The notes beneath the pieces were generated by a model. The model was given only the letters and a program-made list of their open reading frames with translations. It made no database searches and was not told the origin of the DNA. Below, piece by piece: positions 21,063 to 35,294 of a DNA stretch of 64,000 nt; the first letter of the stretch is position 1; every line of letters starts with the position of its first letter. Source of the DNA: Adiantum capillus-veneris. Its lineage: Eukaryota; Streptophyta; Polypodiopsida; Polypodiales; Pteridaceae. Both the position numbers and the translations under genes were made by a program. Location of the stretch: NCBI GenBank assembly GCA_014529385.2, contig CM043971.1, forward strand, positions 59,724,709-59,788,708, given 5' to 3'.

Positions 21063-23108
21063 TAAGGTCTCTCTCTCACATATCCCTTGTTATAATAACA
21101 TTCCTCTGTCCCATGGTTTGTCCATTTTTGTTCAATAGCACACCACTTGGGCTGTTTAGCCTGGGGTTTGGTGTACAAGTTAATCTTTTTTAGCACTTCA
21201 TCTACAAGCAGCTATTGGTTTACAGCTACTTCTCCTTTCAGTGATGTCTTAGAAGACTTACTTCCACTTTGTTGTGAAGATGAATCGTCGTCAAGGTCCT
21301 TGAACTCCCCCTCTTTGTAGACCGCACAGTTGTCCACAAGGGAAAGAGCCTCCTTAGTCAACTCATTCAATGTCGTTCTCCTCTTCATATGTAAGTCTTT
21401 CTGGAGATCCGCATTCCTTAGTCCTTTGATGAATATAAGCATAAGTGTGGATTGAGTTGGTAGTTCTTCCACAGGACAGAACTTAACATATCTTTTTAGT
21501 CTTAGGGCTGCCTTTCGTACAGATTCCCCATCTTTCTGTTTGAATTTATGGATTTGTGAGACGGTATTATGAGCTATCCCCCTTTGTGAGAATTCCTCGA
21601 TAAATTCGTAAAACACTTCCTCCATAGACTCAAAGTCTCTACGCTCTACAGAGTCAAACCAAGTGGCAACGTCATCCTCTAGGGTTAGTCCAAACCCTGA
21701 AAATTGGGTAGGGAAGTCTAACACCTCTTCGGCTCTAATTACACGCACAAAGACTGCTACATGATCTCTTGGGTCTTTGTTTCCTGTGTATTTCTTGTTT
21801 ACCCATTTTTGCACTTGAGAAGGTCTAATTCTACGTTGGTCTACAAACCTCATCATTGGATCTCCACGTCCTAATCGATATACCTCCGCAGGTCTTCTGT
21901 AGGAGGCTAGTTTCTCTCTCAGTGGTGCTCCTAAGCCATAATTTCTAATAGTTCTCGCCAGAGATGGTTCATCTCTTCGAGCTCGTTCTAAGGGTGGCCC
22001 TCCAGGCTCTGTTGACCCTTGAGTCTTTGGCTTACTCTCTCCTTGATACCTTGAATAGAGTGGTGGTTCTTGCAAATCCCTTAGCCCTTGTGCGGCTTGA
22101 TAACCATCTCAGTTTCGGTCTTGTTCCAATGTTGCACTTTGTCGAAGCCATGCCTGCAATGATGGCTGGTTTGCTGGTTGGTTTTGGTTGTTTAATGCCT
22201 GCGGTCGGGTGGAATGTGAGGTGGCGTCATAATCTTCTAAAAAATGATTCATTGACTTGATTGGGATGTAGGTGGCTCTTGGCACTTCCTCAGGGGCATA
22301 TGCTGATGCTCCTAGACCTGTTGCCCTTTCTACCTCCTCTGGGAGAATACGTTGGTATTCTCTCTCGTATCTATCAACAAAAACTATACCCTTCCCCATA
22401 GCAGTTTCATAAGAGAATAAGTAAAGAACCTTGTCTTTGCTCAATTCGTTTAAGTATGATTCTTTGCTGCGAAAGTATGCGACTATACCCTCACTCTCAT
22501 GCTTGTAGATTCCCACGTTCTCATTATAAGTTGGAACCCTGGTTGTTTTCTTATCATACATAAAATATCTCTAGGCTGATCAATGTTTGGTGGCGGTTCT
22601 TGAGATTTTGAAACCATTTTCCCTTTCACCACATTATCTCCATATCTGTTATAATCTTCAGGGTTACCGACTATTAGATAGTGGTTCCCCTTTTTGTCTC
22701 GGAATCTATCTCCATCATCATAGACTCGAATTATCTCCAATCTTCGTGCTGGCCTCTCTTCGATACAAATGCACTTGCGTCTTAAAAGTCAGAATAGACT
22801 AGGGCTCCCCTCGAGTTTGTTCCCTCTAAGAAGATCAAAGTGAGCTTGGAATCATTCAAAGGATTTAGGGAGGTCCTTCCTCCTGGCATTGGTCTGTAGA
22901 AACCTCCTTGCTGTTGACTACCCATCATGAAGAAAGATTTTTCTGACGAAGTGTCAGTATCACTACCTTTCTCAATAATCGGTGCTAGTGGATCTAGCCT
23001 TGCCTGAGTTACACTCTCCTCGGTGGACACTAAGCTACCTTGGTCACCTGCCACCTTCTGGTCTCTAAAAATGTATCTTCCTGATCTTAAATTCATCAAA
23101 CTTATCAA
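21063..23108 (-). pseudogene. Giant gypsy Gag, N-terminal and capsid part
   Basis: Frames 23108-22782, 22740-22483, 22561-22109 and 22075-21212 form a broken gag. The last holds the Retrotrans_gag-type capsid: DDVATWFDSVERRDFE, FYEFIEEFSQRG and FIKGLRNADLQKDLH, about 21700-21380. Past a TAG at 21212 the frame continues with a Cys/His segment (WCAIEQKWTNHGTEEC, near 21150-21105) up to the copia insertion at 21063. It then resumes in the same frame at 15785. Frame changes near 22780-22740 and 22560-22480 and a stop near 22107 show that it is non-functional. Confidence 0.85.
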
Positions 23109-24906
23109 TGCAACTAATCACAAATCCAACCACTCACCTGGAAAAGGATCAGTCTCCGCACAACTTCTTGCTTTGTTGCTGAATATACCTATACACAAGC
23201 GTTTCATTTCGGTAAATCGAATCAAAGCATTTATCTGCTAGAGGTTATCTTAGTAATTATTGGTATAATTGGAGAGTTAATCTCAACCACTACTGTATTT
23301 TATACACTCTTGATGTTCTGGATTAGGTTTGGTATTCTGAAACTATACTTCCCTCGGATGTTGGTCAATTTACGCGAAAAAGTCTGAATTCAGTCTTTGC
23401 TCCGTCAAATGGACAAAAAAGGTCCAAATTTACTTCTGAAAGAAGTTCTGGAACCCTTAAGCCAAATGGAATCTCACTTTCTAAGCCCAGTCAAATTTTC
23501 TCTTTAGTAGGCCCCAGTAGACATCCTACATGTAGGATGTCTCCTGCTTTGTTTTGCCTGGATTTTTGCACTATGGATTCCCCTTTATGTGCTGAGTCCA
23601 CAATTGTTTTTACTTTTTGATTTGGACACCTGTAAGCTGGCCAATGGATCAAAAATCTGTTCCGATAGCCTATTGCTGATCTTGATCAGTCTAATCAACT
23701 CCAATTTGGACCAAAATTGACCAGGAGGCTTGCCTCAGGCTATACAACACCTTGCTATGCCCCCAGTTAGTGTATGGCTTCAATTTCTTGCTTTAGACAT
23801 CCTATGCGTAGGATGTCTTTTTCATCAGAATGGCTTCAAATTCAAAACACAGGCTCTCCTTGAGTTGCTGATCACTTTGGTATGCTCAAAATTTGGTTTG
23901 GAGTGCAAAATCACACAGAAGACATCCTACGCGTAGGATGTATTTTTGGCCTGTTTGACCCCAGACTTGACCCACAGCTTCCCCTTGATGTCAGCAACCC
24001 ATTGGTATGCTTAGATTTTGGTTTGGATTTCAAAAGTCCCCAATTTTAGATGTTCTTGCCTTTTTCAGTCAAAAGTGCCGAAGTCTGCTTTGAACTCAAT
24101 TTTATCACCCAAATGAGATGAAACCCCTCTCAGTCACTCAATATATCATGCAAGTCATGCTCATGCATCCATCTTATGGTTTTGGTCTTAAAATAATGCT
24201 TTGGCACAATTTGGGTAGGATGTCCGGCAATTTCAGTCTATCTAGCCTTATCCTGTCAAGATATGGTCAAATTTCCACTTTCCAATTGAAATTAGGGTAA
24301 ACCCCACCTTTTGAACACACTGGTCAACTCAAAATCCCAAAATTCCCACCAGATTAGCCTGTAGACATCCTACGCGTAGGATGTCTCCTGGCTTGAAATT
24401 AATTTTTTTCCTGAAAGAAATGCTCCTGATGCCCTGTGGCTCTATCAGAAACACTCACAGTAACTTTTGGACTTCACTTAGGCTTTCAAACACACTTTTG
24501 CGTCTTTTACAAACTTGTGATGACTTTACCAAGCAAGTATACATGCATGAAGTGCTCTAGATCCTGAATCATGATGTCCTACTTACTCTACTCCTACTCA
24601 TCATGTGAAATGGTGATAATGGTGTTTTGGTTGCTTTCTGGCCTCTCCAGACTGTCAAGCTCTCCCCTCACCACTTCTACCACTCCAGCTCCTACTCAAG
24701 AACACAACTAATACCTAAAACTATCGTAGTCTACCTAATTCTACCTAAGTTGAAGGATCTAGGCCAGACACACGCTCCCTAGACTCCCTCTAAGACCTAG
24801 AGAGTCCTCCACCCTCTGATCCTATCTAAATGTAAAGCGAGACACTTGGCAAGTAAAAAATCCCTATCCTCAAGGACTAGTCTCGGTCACCCACCTAAGG
24901 TTTTTG
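23109..24906 (-). other. Untranslated leader of the giant gypsy
   Basis: No reading frame of note lies between the gag start and the PBS. The segment contains the second cluster of palindromic 24-mers. The part next to the PBS (about 24640-24906) is mixed sequence rich in CTAC/TACC phrases on the plus strand. Confidence 0.75.
23519..24386. repeat. Cluster of 24-bp palindromes (5' leader)
   Basis: Four copies of the AGACATCCTACG-based palindrome lie at 23519-23542 (centre ACATGT, still a perfect palindrome), 23795-23818, 23920-23943 (one end base changed) and 24363-24386 (perfect). Spacings are 276, 125 and 443 bp. A shortened half copy is near 24214-24225. Copy 2 is followed by TTTTTCATCA as in the other cluster, so both clusters come from one repeat family. 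Confidence 0.92.
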
Positions 24907-24924
24907 TCCCCGGCAGTGGCGCCA
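24907..24924 (-). promoter_or_regulatory. Primer-binding site of the giant gypsy
   Basis: On the minus strand TGGCGCCACTGCCGGGGA starts one base after the LTR end. From memory this differs at two positions from the complement of plant tRNA-Asp, a primer used by Tat/Athila-type gypsy elements. The tRNA identity is therefore probable, not certain. Confidence 0.82.
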
Positions 24925-24925
24925 A

Positions 24926-25860
24926 TGTTGGACAGATACGCCACTACGGACGTCAACACAACGAGAACTCACCTAACAAGATTTGTCAGCTAAGGACGAC
25001 GCTCGACCCGTAGGCGCGTGGAAACAAGCATAGGGTGTCAACCTACACTCAACCGACTCCTAACTAATTCCTACAGAGGTCTCTACCGATTGTCTAAGTC
25101 ACAGCCTTCAAGAGTGCATAAGAGGAAACTTCCTACAACGCTTTCTAGAGCCGAACACCCATCAAACAATCTCAAAACAACATAAAACATGAAGGAGACC
25201 CTACTAATACCAATAGGTCGCTCTCCCTAAGGTCTATGAAACAAAACCCCAACCCAAAACACCCGGTGCAGAATCACGTAGGATGTCTGACCGAAATTTG
25301 TAGGTCTTCGTTTCCGAAATCTAAAGTGCCTAATGTGTAGCTCTACTCAATGTGAACGCATGGATATGCTGCAATGCAAAAGCGGACAACGTATGCTCAC
25401 CAAATCACCAGATGAAGCTTGTAGAAGAAGCTCGCAAAACCAGACCGTACGCACGCAATGTAGGTATTTGCGCGTAGCTCTCATTGGGGGCAACACGTTG
25501 CACTTCTCCGCACTCGATTCCGACCACCGGTGCACACGTAGCATCAAGATGAAGCTCACACTCTCTCTTGTACACAGTACGCTCACTCACAGACTTCAAA
25601 ACTTCTTTTTAAAAATGACAAAAAGGTTTTTTTTCATTAAGGTAAAAAAGTGGTATAAATACCTTACAATTCTCAACCCTAAAGTTCCAAAATTAACCAT
25701 CTACTCAATCTAACTATCAAAATTGGGATACAATCTGGAAACTTCTGTAAGCCCCAATATTTACAAGGTGAAAAATCGGGTTTCCTCAATAAATGAATAA
25801 TTACAAAAATGATAATCTTCCGAGTAGTTAGTTTTCGTGGGGTGTGTCCAGCTTCTAACA
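24926..25860 (-). repeat. 5' LTR of the giant gypsy element
   Basis: This 935-bp LTR pairs with 47-965. It holds a ~20-bp segment near its TGTTGGA end that is absent from the other copy. A TATTTATA box (minus strand) lies at about 25650-25662. Confidence 0.92.
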
Positions 25861-26520
<660 letters not shown>

Positions 26521-27342
26521 AATGGAAGCTACAGTAAGACTACTTTATTTCTATTTTCTACTGCTCTTTGTAGCAAGTGAGATGCATTTTTAAGAAATTG
26601 CAATTATCATTATACCTGCTTACCATCCCAAGGATTTCCCTATAGGTATTGTCCATCACTCAAGATTTATTTCATTGATTTTGATTGAGAAATGATGATT
26701 TTAGCTTGTGTGTGAGTGTGTATTGTGGTGATTAATCATTGATGAAGGGTGTTTTGATTGTGTTTAAGTCATTTAATGGTGCATCTTTAGCTTGCGAAAG
26801 AGTGTGGGAGTAGTAATTTTCACTTATGTGTAGTACATTGATGGAGCATACCCACTTTCCCTCTATGTCCAAGTGTGTGTGAAGCTTCCATAATCACCAT
26901 TAGTGCTTGCTTAGTGCCAATGTATGAATCCATGAGTCATTACACATTGATTTTATTCCTATTGCATGTTTTAATCGATTGGTTAATCATTAGGTGTTGC
27001 CTCTTTTCTCTAGTATTCCTATGTGCATCGATGCAAGTAGTAATCCTCTTCTCGAGTGCAAGTGATTTCCATGGATTTGACGCATCCACATAAACTTTGT
27101 GTACTAATTGTGTCATTGCCTAGCATACATTTTTATATTAGTTCTTAAAAGCTATACTTAGGACGTCCATCGTGGTGACCCCCTAACATGTCTATAGCCG
27201 AAATGGCATCATCATGCTCAAAATCAACCGACAGATGATTTCCTTTAGTCATATTGAATGGAATTCCTTGCTTCCAAAGGGATCTATACCCATATGAGAT
27301 AGAGTTATTCTCTAACATATGCTTTAAATCTATTCTTTAAGC

Positions 27343-27346
<4 letters not shown>
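26521..27346. other. No gene seen; AT-rich unique sequence
   Basis: No supported reading frame or element end. A minus-strand stretch at about 27300-27170 gives a short open peptide without recognisable domain. The phrase TTTAGCTTG plus GAGTGTG recurs at about 26700 and 26788. Confidence 0.6.

Positions 27347-27437
<91 letters not shown>
27347..27437. repeat. (GA)n microsatellite
   Basis: About 45 uninterrupted GA units. Confidence 0.97.
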
Positions 27438-28193
<756 letters not shown>

Positions 28194-28243
28194 TGGTGGT
28201 TTTTCTCCTATCCACCCACAAGTTTCCCACACACACGTTAGCG

Positions 28244-28402
<159 letters not shown>

Positions 28403-28460
28403 GATGATCAACTAATGCACTTGTATGCATGCAAGCTTTGAGTGAGAGAAATGGAAACAG

Positions 28461-28474
28461 ATGCTCTGATACCA
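28461..28474 (-). promoter_or_regulatory. Primer-binding-site relic of a truncated LTR element
   Basis: The minus strand reads TGGTATCAGAGCAT, the initiator Met tRNA PBS. The adjoining plus-strand sequence at 28476 starts TGTATAGC, an LTR-like edge (minus-strand LTR end CTATACA). Only about 90 bp of LTR-like DNA remain before a different gypsy relic begins. Confidence 0.6.
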
Positions 28475-28549
28475 ATGTATAGCTGGTGGGTATGACATCC
28501 TGGTCTCCTCATAACCATAGGTTAATAGATAGGATCCTTGATCCATACT

Positions 28550-30693
28550 AGCGGGCACCCCTTCACTCTAGCATGGCCTAGCCGTGCTCAAAGAACCCAC
28601 ATCCTTAGAAATATTTTGGCCAAGATACCTTATCTCTTGAAGAAACAGTTCAATCTTCTTGCCATTGACATAAAGCTTAATAGCACACGTGCTTTTGCAA
28701 ACTACCTTCAAGTTAACTTTATGTTCTTGTAGAGACTTCGAATAAACAATTATGTCATCAAAGAACACTCTTGTTTAAGCTTAATGTTTACAAAAAATCA
28801 TTTCTGTTAACCAATTAAAGGTTGATGGAGCATTAGTAAACCCAAATGCGATTACTAGATATTCATAATATTATAAACCAAAGTGCATGTGAAACATGGT
28901 GTTATGTATGTCATCTGGTACAATTCTTACCTAACAATGGCCACTTTTAAGGTCAATCATACTAAATTAAGAAGAAAATTGAATCTTATTAAAGATATAT
29001 TTGATGTGAGGGACTAAAAACTTGTTCTTAATTGTGTTCTTGTTTATAATTGGAACTTGTTGCCCTTTGAAATATCCCCTTTCTTCTGATGTAGGTCCCA
29101 TCCTATTGATCTTTATACCCAGCTTTTGAGCACTTGCTCAATTTAGATAAATTTATGAATACATCTGAAATTAAAAAGTATAAGACAACTTTGATCGCGA
29201 ATTTTGCCCCATGAAAAACATAGCTTTAAAGCTTTACCATCTACATGCATATCAGAAAGAATGGTAGAAACTCATGGAGAATCCTTCTTAGTCCTTTTAG
29301 ATGGAAAATCACAATAGGAGTGTCATTGCTCTACATAGTTGTAGCACCAGTTCTCCTTCTTGTATCATTAAATATGTTCATTAGATATCTTCTTTTTTCC
29401 TTTGTTGACTCTCTTATCCTTCTTCTTGTTACCATCATTCTTTTGGACTTTAAAGGATACCTATTGAAGGAACCATTTTCAACTTTCTCCAAGGTCTTGG
29501 ATGCCAATCTGTCTGCTATTGGAAAGATTTTAGCAGCAATTTATTGAGTGATGTATCACCTTGGAGATGGTTCTAGGATTTCATGCATTCATACATGCAC
29601 TCATGTTGTCATGAAAGCTAGCACAAAATTGTTACTATTCCTCATAGAATTTAATTCTTTGAAGATAATGGCTTTGAGATGACGCTCCCAAAACTTAGTC
29701 CAAATACTTTTGATTTGTTTCTCCCTTCTTGAGATGAAGACCTTGCCAAGCCATGAGAACATTACCTCATACTTCATTGGTAAAAAATTAGGTCAAGATA
29801 GCTTGCCTACACTTCTTCCAAGTCTTTGGTGCAATTCCCTGAGCTCTCATGGCATCCAACCATTGAGGATCATACTTTTGGAGATACATAGCCACATGAT
29901 GTAGCTTAGATTTCTCCGTGAAATGTTAATATCCAAAAGAAACATTGAATCGTTGAGAAGTTAAGAACTTGAATTGTATTAGAAAAAGTACCATCAAAGG
30001 AGATGAAGGTAGCACTCTTTCCACATTCTTTGAACTTTTAAAGCTTATGACATTGCTCCCAAGATGATAAGTCCCTTACAATGATGATTCTTCTTGGTGG
30101 GGGCAGAGAAATATGAAGTAGTCCTTGATTCTCCCGAATCATAAGAGGGAAATATTGATGATGGAGAAGAGCTGTCTCTTCTTCCTTGTTAAGAACATGC
30201 CCTTTTGCTTTGTGCACTCTCGTAAGAAGTGCAAGAATCATAGCTTGGACTAGTGTGATGCCGCTTGAAAGATCATTCAAGAGAACAAGGAGAACGTCAT
30301 CTTTGAGATATGCCATTTGATGAGTGCTCCTTTTATTCACCAACCTCGATCACTCTATCTAGGAGAGTCTTGATTACCAATAGGTGCCTCTTAAATTATA
30401 GGTAGTATTAAGGAATTTTCCTTCAGTAATGCTTGCACTAATGGATACAAGAACACATTACCTTAAGCTTCTTGTAACCTTTGTGCCAAGTAACAATCCT
30501 CTTGGGTCCCTTATAAAAAAGCACCATCCTCATCGAGCTTGGTGTCATGCAAATCGATATCATATTTTTGGTTATCACACATGGTGTTGCATCCTCACCT
30601 TATACAATTACCTTTGCACAAGAATCATCTTGGAGATGAGTCCTTGGACCTTGTTCCTTTAAGAGAAGAAGAAATACCCAAGCTATGATATCA
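28550..30693 (-). pseudogene. Decayed Ty3/gypsy remnant (gag-PR-RT)
   Basis: Minus-strand fragments in several frames follow the gypsy order. Capsid pieces (about 30040-29500) include WLDAMRAQGIAPKTWKKC and LMAWQGLHLKKGETNQKYL. A broken Cys/His segment and protease-like trace lie at about 29350-29150. RT pieces at about 29060-28560 include NKNTIKNKFLVP, FSMIDLKSG, AFGFTNAPSTFN and FFDDIIVYSKSLQEH. A PBS-like TGATATCATAGC lies at 30682-30693 on the minus strand. The gag is related to the gag at 42243 and 53481, so this is an old member of the same family. Stops and indels are frequent. Confidence 0.8.
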
Positions 30694-31288
<595 letters not shown>

Positions 31289-31524
31289 TTGCTAGGGTTA
31301 GTGTGTTAATAGCCTTGGTTATTATTGACTGGGGGCTATTTGACCTAGGGAGCCCTGGGTGAATTATAATAGTAAGTTCAAGTGATTGATATTTTTGGAG
31401 GTGCCTTAAATGGCACCTAATTATTCATAGATAACTAAGGGATATGACGAAAGGTCGGCGGCCTGGCTCTATAATTTTGTGCTAAATCATATTGGCCCTC
31501 CTACATTTTCTAAATAACCTCTGT

Positions 31525-31580
31525 CCCCCCCCCCTCCCCCCCCCCCCCCCCCCCCCCCTCTCTCTCTCTCTGTGTCTCTC
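31525..31580. repeat. Poly(C) tract running into (CT)n
   Basis: A run of about 34 C with one T (31525-31558) followed by CT repeats. Long pure C tracts are rare in plant DNA and error-prone in sequencing. Confidence 0.9.
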
Positions 31581-32241
31581 TCTCTGTCTCTCTCCATTTC
31601 CGTCGTTCTTTGTACGCAACTACGATGCAGTTGAAGCTGGGACCACCTCATCACTATGAAGGAATCTGGTCACTAAATGTAGTGGTGCTATTGTATCATC
31701 TTCCTCTTGAAGCTTGACCTACCACACTACTGTAAAGTGAAATGGCCTCAGGCTCCCACCTTATAAAGGTGAGATTTCATGCTCACTTAGTATTAGTATT
31801 GTGTGTCTCTGGTGAGTGTGTGAGTGCCTATGTGATTGAGATTGTGAGGCTCTTACCCACAAGAGGTAGAAGTTAGTAATTGAGTATATGGCTAAAGGCA
31901 AGGATAAGCATGCTATTGTCAAGTGGCTGCTCTGATTACTTCTAAGGTGACTTATGGAATTACTATGAACTGTTGTCCAAATGGTGTGGTCTAATTTACT
32001 TGATGTTGTGGTGCTTTTCCTCATGCATATACTCTTATGTTACTTATGTTGTGCCGGATATGGCTATGACATGGTTGGTTTATTCACCTTCACGAAAAGC
32101 TGTCGATGTGTTGTTGAATCATAAAGATGTGCTTTTGTCTGTAGCTGCGGCCTTATTTCTTTTCAAAAAATAAGGGTTTTCTCTGTCGTTGCATATATAT
32201 GGTCCTATCAATGGCTTGGATTGTTTTGACATTGAAAGAGG
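31581..32241. other. No gene seen
   Basis: Mixed unique sequence. Short ORFs on both strands have no recognised motif. Confidence 0.5.
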
Positions 32242-32637
32242 GTAGGCTCTTTCAAGACTGGATGAATGGTGCCTTAAAATTATGTTTGAAGGTCTTCTTA
32301 CTATTTGGTGAAGGCCCCTAAATGGTAAGGTTGACCTACCTATTGGGTGAGAAACAATGGCCTGGCATAGGTATGAACTGGTCACTGGTAGGAGGCTGAT
32401 TGTTATTGTACCTTTGTTTAGGTTAGAGCTTAATGATTAAAATCTTTTCTTAACACTTGGTGAAGGTACATACAAGATAGGTTTGACCTACTGGTTTGTA
32501 AGAGAGTATGACTTGGTTATTAGTTTGTTTAAAATGTACCACCACAACAAGATTATACTATTGATGCACTTATGGTTGGATACCAAGCTTACTATTCTTG
32601 CTCAATTAAGGTATATTCCATCTGAGTATTGTGATCC
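32242..32637. repeat. Dispersed repeat R, copy 1
   Basis: About 396 bp are nearly identical to 43662-44053 in direct orientation, both ending at GAGTATTGTGATCC. No coding potential. The second copy lies exactly at the broken end of duplicated block A. Confidence 0.92.
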
Positions 32638-32797
32638 TGTAAGAACTAGGGAAATGGGCCTTGAGATCCTCCTCCCAACCTCCCTTTATATAGGCGAGCT
32701 CCTAGCCCCTTGCCCTAGACGGATCCCCCTGTCCACACTGCCTAGCCCGGCCCTTGGCCGTAGTCCGTGACTAACCTAGTTCTTAGGGTACAGGATC
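32633..32797 (-). repeat. 165-bp inverted-repeat unit with TATA box
   Basis: GATCCTGTAAGAACTAGG (32633-32650) is repeated in inverse at 32775-32797, with a 5-bp insertion. Between them is a GC-rich stretch with CTATATAAAGGG on the minus strand (32682-32693). It could be a MITE-like foldback flanked by GATCC, or the promoter part of the LTR of the gypsy relic just to its right. A gypsy-type PPT and LTR start (TGTCAGGACA, 32809 minus) adjoin it. Confidence 0.6.
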
Positions 32798-33700
32798 CTT
32801 GTCCTGACATTACTTCCCCCTTAAGGAAGAGTTTTCATCCTCGAAAACACAAGTAGTACTATCTTCTTAAGAATACTGATGTTGTCTTTATTGTCGTCCC
32901 ATAAGTGAGCCAGTTGTCTGTATGACCTATAATTGGTGCAGTGAGGAGGTTCAATGAAACCAAGAGCAACATCTTGATTTTCAACATTGTTGTCCGTTTG
33001 CAACCACTTGGGTCAAAATGGTAACTCCAGTTATAACTCACTTGAGTATTATAAAGGAGTATCCACAACTAAGAGTCACTTGGGTCTAATTGGTAACTCC
33101 ATTTATAACTCACGTTGAGTACTGGAAAGGAGAAACCATAACAAAGAGTTGCCAAAAGGCATAACCATGTTCAGATCTTTTGAAGGTACTGGAATAACTC
33201 AAGGAAACCTTGGTGCAACTGTCCCTGAAGTTGAGAGCCAGATTTCCAAATCCCCACCACAAGAGGTGTTCAAAGTCGAAAATCGTACTTAAGAAAATTC
33301 TAGAATAGGGATAAAATCATCTATTCAGAAATGCGTTGCTAACGTATGCTCTTAGTAGATCCTTTAGCACAAGTTTACTCTTTGTAATCTGCCTATCCCC
33401 TTGGATAACTGACAGTACTGAGTTGTGTTTTTCTCACAGTTTACAGAGAGTCGTCCCAGATGACTGGTAAACGGGGAATCACAGTAGTGTACAACCATCG
33501 TGGTTAACTTGAGAAAATCTACAAACGCCCAAACCAAGCCATGACCTCTATTGGTGATTAGTAGACCCCAAAAGTTATCTCATCGAGATAGTGCACATAG
33601 AGTGCAAAATGCTTCATAAGCAACAATTTTAGGAATATGCATGCCGTTCAAAATCAACCTTTGCTAAACACTAGGGCCCATAACACCTAGTGTGCATGCA
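32798..33700 (-). pseudogene. Decayed chromovirus-type gypsy pol, 3' end
   Basis: Minus-strand traces at about 33660-33310 match the integrase core: NRGHGLVWAFVDFLKLTTM, then SSGTTL and LKDLLRAYVSN in the expected order. The DGQTE region is scrambled. Near 32850-32812 the sequence ends with a GAGGATGAAAACTC phrase, an AAGGGGGAAG polypurine tract and TGTCAGG, the usual 3' end of such elements. Upstream RNase H-like words to about 34200 are too weak to claim. Confidence 0.65.
33005..33148. repeat. Two-copy 72-bp tandem repeat
   Basis: Units start CACTTGGGTC at 33005 and 33077 and share GGTAACTCCA, TTATAACTCAC and AGGAG words. Confidence 0.85.
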
Positions 33701-34959
33701 TTTACGAAAAAGTAACCCGAACCTGTATATCCATAATAGTCCTTGCCAATAGATGTGATGCGCCTAGCACACATGAAAAGGAATGTAAATAGTTCGGAAA
33801 AGAAACTAAATAATTTTAGTTGCAATCTTTTGCAAGCCTTGCTGAAACGTCTGAATCACAGTAGAAGGTGAAACATTGATCACTTCTAGGTACAGACAAT
33901 GAAACTTTTTCATTAACAAATTATAGCCTTGCTATATGTATAAACAACCATTTGTAATGTTGTTTAGCAGTACTTGTACCTTAACAAGTCATTCTAAGTA
34001 TCCGACAATTTCTGGCCATGAAATTTCTCCTTATACGTCGTGCTAAAAATGGTCTAGAAAACAGTTGTGACCAGCACCTAGGGACTTTGTCGTGACACAT
34101 AATTGAAATAATGGCACCAGTGTCAGTCCAGAGACTCATATTCTCCACATGTGGAATATGTCTCATGTAAGGATGTGTAAAAAGGAACATTCTTCAAGTA
34201 CAAGATGTACTTGTGTGTGGAGGTAACTGCAAACACTCTACGACGGGAGTGAGAGGGACCCTCATTAGTCTTGCTCCACTGGTTAAACCGAACTCGTTGA
34301 GTTGCTAGACCATGTTATATCCCGTGTGACAACATGTGCCAAATTGAACCCTAGAAATAGGTTTGTAATTGCATGAGGTAGAAAGACAGATTGGACACTT
34401 GGCCCAAAATACTTTGTGCCAACATGCCCTTGGCATGGGTCTGTAATATTCAAGCGTACTTAGACATCTTGAAACAACAGGCAAAGCATACTAAACATGG
34501 AATTGACACCAAATCAATACACTTACTTGTATGCAAATGCAATAACATACTGTACACTTACATGTATGCAAAATGCAATAACATAATGTACACTTACGTG
34601 TATGGAAATGGAAAGGAGCACATCCCCTACCTGAAAACAAACAATATGGCACTGGGAACCCTAGTTTTTGCCTTTGCAACCCAAGCCCTTGAATTAGAAT
34701 CTATGTAGTCAAATCCCGTGATAAGACTTCTTTGTAGAAACTGCTCAACTAGGAGATAACGGTAACCAACATAGTTATCTGTGTACAGATTGAGTGGAAT
34801 TAACTTAAAAAGTGTGTTGGTCTCGATAAAAATTGCTTTTTTTGTTGTGCTTATGCGTATCGAAAGTGTTTGATTTTGATTGTTGATGATTTTCTAAGAT
34901 TTCTAGAGATTTTTTGGAGATTTTTGGATTTTTCGATAAATTCTAGGATTTTTGGGTGC
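33701..34959. other. No gene seen; contains a 35-bp minisatellite
   Basis: AT-rich sequence without a supported frame. At 34518-34611 a unit beginning TACACTTAC and ending AATGCAATAACATA is repeated about 2.6 times with a 35-36-bp period. The phrase CTCGATAAAAATTGCT at about 34821 recurs at about 48236. Confidence 0.6.
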
Positions 34960-35294
34960 TGCACGTATCCCAAAAGGTACTTTTTTCGCACTGGTTTTTT
35001 TCCTCTTTGGTCATCCAGGTATTAGACCCTAATTTAGGAACTGGCGTTCTACTTCCCTTGTACATATTTTTCATAAATAAATAGCAGCCTCATCATGATC
35101 CTATTACAACGAACAAATTCAACATTATCTCTCACATCAGACATATCTGGACCAATCAATATGATGCATAAAATTGAACATCATCAACAAGCTCAACGAC
35201 AATTGAAGAAATCAGCCTATCAACAACCAATCAAGAACCTTCCATAGCTTCCATGGACACTTTTTAACAGTGCCCGAAGACGGGCACTAAAATC

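Larger units (their letters stand above)
47..25860 (-). mobile_element. Giant Ty3/gypsy LTR retrotransposon (nested, degenerate)
   Basis: Two direct LTRs (47-965 and 24926-25860) begin TGTTGGA and end TCTAACA. A PBS lies beside the right LTR and a PPT beside the left LTR, so the element reads on the minus strand. The order gag, PR, RT, RNase H, INT is the Ty3/gypsy order. The element spans about 25.8 kb, or roughly 19.6 kb after removing the nested copia (15786-21062) and the solo LTR (13512-14394). Unusual parts are long palindrome-bearing spacers on both sides of the coding region, a retropepsin-like domain after the integrase, and a large sense reading frame between pol and the 3' LTR. That layout recalls Tat/Athila-type giant elements. 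The LTRs differ by a ~20-bp indel near the start and many substitutions, so the insertion is older than its copia guest. Every gene is broken. Confidence 0.93.
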
